Below are positions 1 to 6,176 of a stretch of DNA of 19,012 nucleotides, one piece after another. Position 1 is the first letter of the stretch; each line of letters starts with the position of its first letter. The notes below the pieces were generated by a model. The model worked only from the letters and a program-made list of their open reading frames with translations, ran no database searches and had not been told where the DNA came from. Both the position numbers and the translations under genes were made by a program. Origin of the DNA: an uncultured Cytophagaceae bacterium (GTDB lineage: Bacteria > Bacteroidota > Bacteroidia > Cytophagales > Spirosomataceae); assembly GCA_938008575.1 (NCBI GenBank), contig CALLKB010000013.1:1-19012 (forward strand). Direction: 5' to 3'.

Positions 1-626
1 ACAACCGTTTGATCGAAGAAGGAGATGATCCGGTAGCATTTGACCACGATTGCCGCGAAGGTATTTGCGGTATGTGCTCGATGTACATCAACGGCCGTCC
101 ACATGGACCGAACCGTGGGGTTACAACTTGCCAATTGCACATGCGTTCATTCCAAGATGGCGAAACCATTACGGTAGAACCTTGGAGAGCGAGCGCTTTC
201 CCTGTGATCAAAGACTTAGTCGTGAATCGCTCTGCCTTTGACCGCATCATCGCGGCAGGTGGATTCGTTTCTGTCAATACTGGAAATGCACAAGATGCGA
301 ACAACTTGCCTATTCCAAAAGAAGACGCAGATGATGCTTTCGCAGCAGCTGCTTGTATCGGATGTGGTGCATGTGTTGCCGCTTGTAAAAATGCATCTGC
401 GATGTTATTTACATCCGCTAAAATTTCGCAATTAGCCTTATTACCTCAAGGTAAAGTAGAAGCTGCGAAACGTGCAGAAGCGATGGTCGCTCAAATGGAC
501 GAAGAAGGTTTTGGTGCTTGTTCTAACACAGGTGCTTGCGAGGCTGAATGTCCTAAAGGCATTTCGTTAGAGAATATCGCTCGTATGAACCGCGAATTCT
601 TCTCTGCTACCTTTTCTTCGAAGTAA
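1..626 (+). CDS. sdhB: Succinate dehydrogenase/fumarate reductase iron-sulfur subunit, 5'-truncated
   Basis: This is the C-terminal part of the iron-sulfur subunit of complex II, which passes electrons from the flavoprotein to quinone at the inner membrane. The reading frame (codons starting at base 3) is open at the left edge, so the true start lies outside the window. Visible are the end of the plant-type [2Fe-2S] motif ([10 protein letters not shown], with a later Cys in TTCQLH) and the two ferredoxin-like clusters: [12 protein letters not shown] for [4Fe-4S], then [14 protein letters not shown], whose C-x5-C-x3-CP spacing fits the [3Fe-4S] ligands plus the last [4Fe-4S] Cys. All expected ligands in the visible part are present. 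sdhA and the membrane subunit are presumably upstream, outside the window. The gene ends just before a strong terminator, so it is the last gene of its operon. Confidence 0.95.
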   Translation, partial: NRLIEEGDDPVAFDHDCREGICGMCSMYINGRPHGPNRGVTTCQLHMRSFQDGETITVEPWRASAFPVIKDLVVNRSAFDRIIAAGGFVSVNTGNAQDANNLPIPKEDADDAFAAAACIGCGACVAACKNASAMLFTSAKISQLALLPQGKVEAAKRAEAMVAQMDEEGFGACSNTGACEAECPKGISLENIARMNREFFSATFSSK

Positions 627-640
627 AACTTAATTTGATA

Positions 641-668
641 GCCCCTGAATGCAATTTCAGGGGCTTTT
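641..668 (+). terminator. Rho-independent terminator of the sdh operon
   Basis: A perfect 9-bp GC-rich stem, GCCCCTGAA (641-649) and TTCAGGGGC (656-664), has a 6-nt loop and is followed by a T run. It lies 14 bases after the sdhB stop codon. The next gene's longest possible reading frame begins inside it. Confidence 0.9.
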
Positions 669-675
669 TACGCCC

Positions 676-1260
676 TTGTTTTTAGAACCCACCCATTCCA
701 AGTCCAATCAAAAATCTCCTGCCCTCGGCTGGATCGAAGTCGTTTGTGGCTCCATGTTTTCTGGTAAAACAGAAGAATTAATTCGCCGACTGAAACGCGC
801 CAAAATCGCCCAATTGCGTGTAGAGATTTTCAAACCTGCATCCGATACGCGTTATCACGATGAAGATATTGTTTCCCACAATCAAAATTCCATCCGCTCA
901 ACCCCTGTTTTAAGCGCGAGTGAAATCTTGTTATTAGCGGGAGATTGCGATGTAGTGGGTCTGGATGAGGTACAGTTCTTCGACGACTCGATCGTAGAGG
1001 TTGTAGACACGCTGGCCAATCAAGGCAAACGTGTAATTATCGCAGGTCTTGATATGGACTTTAAAGGGAATCCCTTTGGCCCCATGCCCAAATTGATGGC
1101 CATTGCCGAGTATGTCACGAAAGTACACGCTGTTTGCGTACAATGCGGTGCCGTGGCACATTATTCTTACCGCATCGTCGACAAAGAAGAAACGGTTTTA
1201 CTAGGCGAAACAGAATCCTACCAAGCACGTTGCCGCGCTTGCTTTCATGCCGAGATCTAA
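676..1260 (+). CDS. tdk: Thymidine kinase (type II, zinc-containing)
   Basis: Phosphorylates thymidine (and deoxyuridine) with ATP in pyrimidine salvage; a cytoplasmic enzyme. The 194-residue product has the P-loop [10 protein letters not shown] near residues 25-34, the catalytic-Glu strand LDEVQFF, the lasso region GNPFGPMP and two C-terminal zinc-ligand pairs, CVQC and CRAC. Length and motifs match bacterial TK1-like kinases. The start was chosen as TTG at 676, giving MFLEP, which resembles the N terminus of relatives as I recall them. The only upstream in-frame ATG (649) sits inside the sdh terminator stem and would add nine unusual residues. A YkgJ-family gene follows after 2 bases, so the two are probably co-transcribed. 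Function is firm; the start is inferred. Confidence 0.93.
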   Translation: MFLEPTHSKSNQKSPALGWIEVVCGSMFSGKTEELIRRLKRAKIAQLRVEIFKPASDTRYHDEDIVSHNQNSIRSTPVLSASEILLLAGDCDVVGLDEVQFFDDSIVEVVDTLANQGKRVIIAGLDMDFKGNPFGPMPKLMAIAEYVTKVHAVCVQCGAVAHYSYRIVDKEETVLLGETESYQARCRACFHAEI

Positions 1261-1262
1261 TC

Positions 1263-1721
1263 ATGCCCAAAGACCCGCATTTCAAAAAGGTATTCCAACG
1301 AATCAAGGCGAAAAAGCCCAGGGATTTGGATATGCAGTTTGAAAAGGCACATGAACAAGTCTTTGAAAATTTAGATTGTTTGACCTGTGGAAATTGTTGC
1401 AAGACGACAAGCCCGATGTGGAATGAAACCGACATTCAGCGTGTGGCTCATCTCCTTAAGATGAAAGTTGCCCAGTTTCTGGATCAATACTTAATCAAAG
1501 ATTCAGATGGCGATTGGGTCTACCCTTCCGCTCCCTGCCCCTTTCTAACACTGGAAGACAATACCTGCCAAATTTACGAACACCGACCAAAGGCTTGTCG
1601 GGAATATCCACATACCGACCGCAAAAACATGTTGGGCATCATGAATCTCACCCAAAAGAATGCGGTCATCTGCCCAGGCGTTGCCCAAATCATGGAAAAA
1701 TTGGAGCGAATTTACAATTGA
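1263..1721 (+). CDS. YkgJ-family cysteine cluster protein (putative Zn/Fe-chelating)
   Basis: A 152-residue soluble protein of the UPF0153/YkgJ family, whose members are thought to bind zinc or an iron-sulfur cluster; the biochemical role is not established. Eight cysteines are seen: a compact CLTCGNCCK cluster (Cys39, 42, 45, 46), then Cys92 in APCPFL, Cys102 in NTCQIY, Cys112 in KACREYP and Cys137 in ICPG. The order C-x2-C-x2-CC, PCP, C-x-IY, RP-x-x-CR is the family signature. The N-terminal about 35 residues are basic and probably helical. Start ATG 1263 lies 2 bases after the tdk stop; the same frame is open further upstream, but that would overlap tdk, so the extension is rejected. The tdk pairing suggests co-expression, not necessarily a shared function. 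Confidence 0.85.
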   Translation: MPKDPHFKKVFQRIKAKKPRDLDMQFEKAHEQVFENLDCLTCGNCCKTTSPMWNETDIQRVAHLLKMKVAQFLDQYLIKDSDGDWVYPSAPCPFLTLEDNTCQIYEHRPKACREYPHTDRKNMLGIMNLTQKNAVICPGVAQIMEKLERIYN

Positions 1722-1779
1722 ACCCCTTTTGATTTGAAATTCACGGCAAAAATCGACAAATTCGTAATTCAATCAATAC

Positions 1780-2703
1780 ATGTTTATGGCAGCAGCAGAA
1801 TATTTAGGAATTGACGTAGGTGGTACCGGCGTTAAAATGGGAATTGTTCATTCCGATACCGGACAAATCAGCAACTTTCAGAGTTATGATACCGCAACGT
1901 GGCGTGAATCTCACCACTTCTTAGATCGTTTGGCGGATGCTATTGCCTTGCAATTATACCAACATAAAAATGTCAAAAAGATAGGCATCGGCCTACCAGG
2001 TATTCTTACGAAGAATCGCCGTACTTTGATTGAAATCACAGCCATTCCAGAAATCGACGGTTCACCCATGATCGATATGTTGGAGAAACGTTTCCCTGAG
2101 CATGAATTTTTCATGGAAAACGATGCCAATGCAGCGGCATTAGGAGAATTCTATTTCTCTCCAGAAAAAAACACCATGCCAGAAGATTTCATCTTCATTA
2201 CGTTGGGAACAGGTGTTGGTGGAGCAGCAATCATCGACCGTAAGATTTTCTTAGGCGGAGATGGTAATGCGATGGAACCAGGTCACGTTCCCTCGAAAAA
2301 CGGTAAGGTTCTAGAGCGTAATGTGGGTAAAAAAGAATTATTGCAATTAGCGACTGAAATGCGTGCTAACTATAAAGGTCAAACGGTGTTAGCGGATGAT
2401 GGCACGATCTCTACGACAGCCCTAGTTGTTGCGGCCGAAGAAGGCGATGCATTGGCATTGGCTATTTGGGATGAGGTAGGAAGTTTATTAGGTGATATGC
2501 TCGTTTCTTTGATTCGTATTTTAGATATCAAAAATATCTTCATCGGAGGTGGACTATCCGCATCTTATGACTTTATTTTACCAAGCATGGAACGCCAATT
2601 AAACTACTGGTTGACCCCTGCTTACTTAGAAAAATTAAATATTAAGAAAGCTTTATTGGGCAATGATGCAGGGCTTTTAGGTGCGGCATCACTCTGTTTT
2701 TAA
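1780..2703 (+). CDS. ROK-family sugar kinase (glucokinase-like)
   Basis: A 307-residue ASKHA-fold kinase of the ROK family. Phosphate-1 motif LGIDVGGTGVKMG lies near residues 9-21, the catalytic pair Asn114-Asp115 in MENDANAAALGE, phosphate-2 TLGTGVGGA near 141-149, EPGH near 166-169 (the sugar-contacting Glu-His element) and a C-terminal adenosine loop IFIGGG. The classical ROK zinc motif CxCGxxGCxE after the GH pair is absent; the segment reads VPSKNGKVLERNVGKKE instead. That pattern also occurs in polyphosphate-type glucokinases, so the phosphoryl donor (ATP or polyphosphate) cannot be decided here. Glucose is the likely substrate, by family. ATG 1780 is used; ATG 1786 is equally possible. 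It stands apart from the genes on both sides. Confidence 0.85.
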   Translation: MFMAAAEYLGIDVGGTGVKMGIVHSDTGQISNFQSYDTATWRESHHFLDRLADAIALQLYQHKNVKKIGIGLPGILTKNRRTLIEITAIPEIDGSPMIDMLEKRFPEHEFFMENDANAAALGEFYFSPEKNTMPEDFIFITLGTGVGGAAIIDRKIFLGGDGNAMEPGHVPSKNGKVLERNVGKKELLQLATEMRANYKGQTVLADDGTISTTALVVAAEEGDALALAIWDEVGSLLGDMLVSLIRILDIKNIFIGGGLSASYDFILPSMERQLNYWLTPAYLEKLNIKKALLGNDAGLLGAASLCF

Positions 2704-2795
2704 TTGAAAACAGTATAGACCACACAAGTTTTTTACAAAAAGAATTATTATTATTACAATAAATACTTTTAAAGTGCAAAATGGAATAAAATTTG

Positions 2796-2827
2796 TTTGA
2801 TATTCTAACTTTTAATTCTAATCTTTG
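2796..2827 (+). promoter_or_regulatory. Probable Bacteroidota-type promoter for acpP
   Basis: TTTG at 2796-2799 could be the -33 box, and AATCTTTG at 2820-2827 matches the TAnnTTTG -7 consensus at all but the first position, with 20 bases between. Transcription would start about 7 bases later, leaving a leader of about 25 nt before ATG 2859. Inferred from consensus only. Confidence 0.5.
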
Positions 2828-2858
2828 CATCGTTTTTGAACCCCAAAATATTTATAAA

Positions 2859-3095
2859 ATGTCAGATATTGCAGAAAAAGTAAAAAGCATCATCGTTGAG
2901 AAGTTAGGTGTAGAAGCATCAGAAGTTACAACTGAGGCGTCTTTCACAAACGATTTGGGAGCTGACTCCTTAGACACGGTAGAATTGATCATGGAATTTG
3001 AAAAAGAATTCAATGTTTCTATCCCAGATGACCAAGCTGAAAACATCCAAACAGTAGGCCAAGCAGTAGCTTACTTGGAAGAAAACGCAAAGTAA
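2859..3095 (+). CDS. acpP: Acyl carrier protein
   Basis: The 78-residue acidic carrier of fatty-acid synthesis; 4'-phosphopantetheine is attached to Ser37 in the invariant GADSLD motif. The chain has the usual four-helix ACP pattern: [18 protein letters not shown], a loop with [20 protein letters not shown], then [20 protein letters not shown]. The reading frame extends upstream to TTG 2793, but ATG 2859 gives the exact family length and N terminus, and the upstream extension overlaps the predicted promoter. fabF follows after a 118-bp spacer holding a long inverted repeat, which suggests independent control of ACP abundance. Confidence 0.97.
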   Translation: MSDIAEKVKSIIVEKLGVEASEVTTEASFTNDLGADSLDTVELIMEFEKEFNVSIPDDQAENIQTVGQAVAYLEENAK

Positions 3096-3116
3096 TCGAA
3101 TCACACGATCATAATG

Positions 3117-3193
3117 ATGTCAATTAGTACCTGGTAATTCCTAAGGATTTTTCCTCAGTTGAACCATTACTAATTGACATTTTTTATTTTTAC
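3117..3193 (+). terminator. Large three-tier hairpin with U tract between acpP and fabF
   Basis: Perfect 13-bp arms ATGTCAATTAGTA (3117-3129) and TACTAATTGACAT (3168-3180) are followed at once by TTTTTATTTTT. The 38-nt interior can pair again: TGGT (3132-3135) with ACCA (3163-3166), and CTAAGGA (3141-3147) with TCCTCAG (3152-3158) with one A-C mismatch and a TTTT loop. The U tract fits intrinsic termination. Because fabF starts 20 bases later without another clear promoter, partial read-through (attenuation) is a reasonable guess. Confidence 0.7.
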
Positions 3194-3213
3194 AAAGTCT
3201 ATTTAATTAACAC

Positions 3214-4461
3214 ATGGAGTTAAAACGCGTAGTTGTGACGGGCCTAGGTGCTCTTACACCGATTGGAAATACAGTTGATACCTTTTGGGAAGGTTTAGCC
3301 GCTGGTAAAAGTGGTTGTGCACCCATTACCCGATTTGATGCTGAAAAATTCAAAACGCGCTTTGCTTGTGAGTTGAAAGACTTCAAAGTAGAAGATTATA
3401 TTAATACCAAAGAGGCCCGTAAAATGGACCCATTTACCCAGTATGCTGTGGTAGCTTCAGATGAAGCCATTGCAGATGCGGGTTTTGATATGGAGAAATT
3501 AAACCTTAATAAGGTGGGCGTTATTTGGGGATCAGGTATCGGAGGATTGAAAACATTCGAAGATGAAATGATCTATTTTGGAAAAGGTGATGGAACGCCA
3601 AAAATTAATCCATTCTTTATTCCAAAAATGATTGCAGATTCAAGTTCAGGACAAATTTCCATTCGCAATGGATTCCGTGGACCTAACTACGTAACTGTTT
3701 CGGCTTGTTCTTCTGCGAACAATGCAATTATTGACGCGTTCAATTACATCCGTACCGGTCGTGTGCATGTTTGTATCACGGGTGGCTCTGAGGCTCCTGT
3801 GACAATCGCATCGGTTGGTGGATTTACAGCGATGCACGCAATGTCAACACGCAACGATGATCCAACTACTGCTTCTCGTCCTTATGACGTAGACCGTGAT
3901 GGTTTTGTCGTAGGTGAAGGTGCAGGTGCATTGGTTTTAGAAGAATACGAGCACGCAAAAGCACGTGGTGCAAAAATCTACGCGGAATTAATTGGTGGAG
4001 GTTTCTCATCAGATGCTTACCACATTACAGCCCCACATCCGGATGGATATGGTGCTTTATTGTCGATGCAAGACGCATTGGAAGATGCACAAATCAAACC
4101 TGAAGAGGTTGATTACATCAATACACACGGAACATCAACACCGATTGGTGATCCACAAGAAATTAAAGCCATCGTTGATTGCTTTGGAGAACACGCCTAC
4201 AACATGGCTATTTCTTCTACGAAATCAATGACAGGTCACTTATTAGGAGGAGCAGGAGCTGTTGAGGCAGTTGCATCTGTCCTAGCAATCAAAAATCAAT
4301 TCGTCCCTCCTACCATTAACGTATTCAACCGTGATCCAGAAATTGATCAACGCATTGACTTAACTGAAAACGTAGGTAAAGCACGCAAAATTGATGTTGC
4401 ATTAAGCAATGGCTTCGGTTTTGGTGGCCACAATGCAACTGTCATCTTTAGAAAAATTTAA
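3214..4461 (+). CDS. fabF: Beta-ketoacyl-ACP synthase II
   Basis: A 415-residue condensing enzyme that extends acyl-ACP with malonyl-ACP in the cytoplasm. The thiolase-fold active site is complete: Cys165 in TVSACSSANNA, His305 in NTHGTSTP, Lys337 in STKSMTGH and His342. The N-terminal VVVTGLGALTPIGN and C-terminal SNGFGFGGHNA loop (gatekeeper Phe-Gly region) are typical of FabF. The start ATG 3214 gives a standard N terminus. It lies downstream of acpP and only 3 bases before rnc, the common Bacteroidota order acpP-fabF-rnc. FabB is less likely from the overall motifs and the acpP neighbour. Confidence 0.97.
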   Translation: MELKRVVVTGLGALTPIGNTVDTFWEGLAAGKSGCAPITRFDAEKFKTRFACELKDFKVEDYINTKEARKMDPFTQYAVVASDEAIADAGFDMEKLNLNKVGVIWGSGIGGLKTFEDEMIYFGKGDGTPKINPFFIPKMIADSSSGQISIRNGFRGPNYVTVSACSSANNAIIDAFNYIRTGRVHVCITGGSEAPVTIASVGGFTAMHAMSTRNDDPTTASRPYDVDRDGFVVGEGAGALVLEEYEHAKARGAKIYAELIGGGFSSDAYHITAPHPDGYGALLSMQDALEDAQIKPEEVDYINTHGTSTPIGDPQEIKAIVDCFGEHAYNMAISSTKSMTGHLLGGAGAVEAVASVLAIKNQFVPPTINVFNRDPEIDQRIDLTENVGKARKIDVALSNGFGFGGHNATVIFRKI

Positions 4462-4464
4462 TTT

Positions 4465-5211
4465 ATGAAGTTATTTTCTCCGTTGACCTGGTTCGGCTTA
4501 CATTCCCAAGATGAACGCGAGAAACACCTTTATAAATCAGTCAAACACCTTATAGGGGCTAATCCGTCTAATCTAGAATTATACCGATTAGCCTTTTTAC
4601 ATGCTTCGGCCTCAAAAGAATCTGTGTCAAAATCTTACAAAGAGTCCAACGAGCGTTTGGAATTTCTAGGAGACTCCGTGCTAGGCATGATTACCGCAGC
4701 TTACTTATTCAAAAAATTCCCATTCAAAGACGAAGGTTTCCTAACCGAAATTCGCTCTCGAATGGTGAGTCGGGAATCATTAAATGTCCTCGGCCGAAAA
4801 TTAGGACTCGAGGAAGTTATTGAATACGAAAACCAACGTAAAACATCGCTATCCCGCTCCAGCATGTATGGAGACGCACTAGAAGCTTTTGTTGGTGCTG
4901 TCTATTTAGATAAGGGCTTTAGTTTTACCCAAAAATTCATCACACAAAAAATACTTACTCAGTATTTTGATTTGGATACGGTCGTTCAAAACAACCCCAA
5001 CTTCAAGTCAATCCTGATCGAATGGGCGCAGAAAGAAGGCAAAAAAGTCCAGTTTACACTGGATGAAGAAGGAGTTCATCACAACAAAGAATTTACGGCA
5101 TTCGTACTTATCGAAAACGAAAAAATTGCCGAAGGCAAAGGATATTCAAAGAAAAAAGCGGAACAAAATGCCGCAATGAAAGCCTGCGAAGCGCTAAAAA
5201 TCAATCAATAA
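4465..5211 (+). CDS. rnc: Ribonuclease III
   Basis: A double-strand-specific endoribonuclease for rRNA processing and mRNA turnover, 248 residues. The RNase III signature ERLEFLGDSVLG spans residues 63-74, supplying Glu63, Glu66 and Asp70; the second acidic pair is Asp137 and Glu140 in YGDALEAFVGAVYLDKG. A C-terminal double-stranded-RNA-binding domain runs from about residue 179 to 246, ending KGYSKKKAEQNAAMKACEAL. The N terminus is about 25 residues longer than in E. coli, as is common in Bacteroidota. It starts 3 bases after fabF and stops 4 bases before the next gene, so translation is probably coupled. Confidence 0.97.
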   Translation: MKLFSPLTWFGLHSQDEREKHLYKSVKHLIGANPSNLELYRLAFLHASASKESVSKSYKESNERLEFLGDSVLGMITAAYLFKKFPFKDEGFLTEIRSRMVSRESLNVLGRKLGLEEVIEYENQRKTSLSRSSMYGDALEAFVGAVYLDKGFSFTQKFITQKILTQYFDLDTVVQNNPNFKSILIEWAQKEGKKVQFTLDEEGVHHNKEFTAFVLIENEKIAEGKGYSKKKAEQNAAMKACEALKINQ

Positions 5212-5215
5212 GCGT

Positions 5216-6085
5216 ATGAAACCTAATATTTTCTTACACTACTGGAACAATCAAGGCCAAACCTTGAGTTTTCAAGAAGTTCTTTCGCTTGACTGTGACC
5301 CCATGATTCTCGCGACTATTCAAGCAGAATTATTGGAACAGTTAACGAGTGAAATACTCGTGGAAAAACTACCCAATTTTGATTGGTCAAATCTCCGCAT
5401 GCAAGAAAAATGGAATTCTATTGCGCAAACACTGTTAATGCAAGTGCAATTGCCCGAGCAGATTTGGATGGATTGGATTGCTGCATTGGGTGGACAAATC
5501 GAATCTACTCAACCCGAAGTTCCAAGCTTTGCTGATCTACTGAATGCTGAAGTGTTTTTTGAACGTCCATCGGATTCATTAGAAGATTTACCTGAGGAGG
5601 AAGAGGAACTAAGCCCAGAAATTGAAATCGAAGAAAATAACCTTCAAGCGGTTGCTTGGGAGGATACAGCTATTGAATTCCCCACACAATCGACGCCAGA
5701 CTATTTTGAGGTATCGAATGAATTACCCGATTTAAGCGAATTAAACCCTGAAGAAAACAAATCGCAAAGCATTCAAGAGATGTTGGCTGATTCAACGGGC
5801 GAAAAAGTATTAGACACGATACAAGTGGACGATCATTCGTTAAAGAATATGGTTGCCAATCAAATGACTTCTTCGTTAGCGGAGAGCATTTCTTTATTCC
5901 AACGATTGAATTTCATCCAAGAATTATTTGATGGGAATGCGGAGCAATTCAGTCAATTCATTGAATTTATTGATTTTGAAGCAAGCGTATCCAACTGGAG
6001 AAACGAAGTTGCCGGACGATATCAATTCGAAGAATCTTCTGCATCACAAGAACTTATGTTACTCATCGAGCGAAAATTCAGTTAA
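5216..6085 (+). CDS. Uncharacterised acidic protein coupled to rnc
   Basis: Not assigned to a known function. The 289-residue product has no signal peptide or membrane segment. Residues 1-95 form a hydrophobic, probably helical domain rich in Trp and Leu. Residues about 96-205 are a low-complexity acidic linker with runs such as LPEEEEEL and EIEIEEN. Residues about 206-289 are a second helical domain with SLFQRLNFIQELFDGNAEQFSQFIEFI; the LFxGNxxxF pattern resembles a conserved C-terminal segment I associate with hypothetical proteins of Bacteroidota. ATG 5216 lies 4 bases after rnc, so it is the last gene of the acpP-fabF-rnc unit. The bipartite layout suggests an adaptor, with partner unknown. 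Confidence 0.75.
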   Translation: MKPNIFLHYWNNQGQTLSFQEVLSLDCDPMILATIQAELLEQLTSEILVEKLPNFDWSNLRMQEKWNSIAQTLLMQVQLPEQIWMDWIAALGGQIESTQPEVPSFADLLNAEVFFERPSDSLEDLPEEEEELSPEIEIEENNLQAVAWEDTAIEFPTQSTPDYFEVSNELPDLSELNPEENKSQSIQEMLADSTGEKVLDTIQVDDHSLKNMVANQMTSSLAESISLFQRLNFIQELFDGNAEQFSQFIEFIDFEASVSNWRNEVAGRYQFEESSASQELMLLIERKFS

Positions 6086-6106
6086 CTGATTTTCATTATC
6101 AGTTTT
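6084..6106 (+). terminator. Weak hairpin at the end of the rnc operon
   Basis: AACTGAT (6084-6090) and ATCAGTT (6098-6104) form a 7-bp stem with a short TTTTCT tail, starting within the stop codon of the rnc-coupled gene. It is AT-rich and on its own would be a poor terminator; the stronger stem 26 bases further on is the better candidate. Confidence 0.4.
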
Positions 6107-6129
6107 CTAGCGAAAGAATAACCATCCAT

Positions 6130-6176
6130 GAGCTAGTTTCAAGAAAAAAACTTGAAACGGCTCATTTTTATTTATT
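6130..6176 (+). terminator. Strong terminator-like hairpin overlapping the next start codon
   Basis: GTTTCAAG (6136-6143) pairs with CTTGAAAC (6151-6158) across an A7 loop, and the stem continues after a small internal loop with GAGC (6130-6133) and GCTC (6160-6163). ATTTTTATTTATT follows. It probably ends the rnc operon transcript. The TTG start codon of the downstream gene (6152-6154) lies in its right arm. Confidence 0.65.

Noticed and set aside
1115..1435. 106-codon minus-strand frame across the tdk/YkgJ junction
   Set aside because: It overlaps two genes with clear family motifs and shows no domain of its own; a reverse-strand shadow.
1722..1779. Promoter for the ROK kinase gene
   Set aside because: A TTTG occurs at 1733-1736, but nothing at the expected distance fits TAnnTTTG.
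2694..2713. CTGTTTT/AAAACAG hairpin over the stop codon of the ROK kinase gene
   Set aside because: The 7-bp stem is AT-rich and has no T run after it, so it is not a convincing terminator.
3181..3213. Separate promoter for fabF in the AT-rich stretch after the hairpin
   Set aside because: No sequence matches TAnnTTTG with an upstream TTTG; the A/T tract is explained as the terminator tail.
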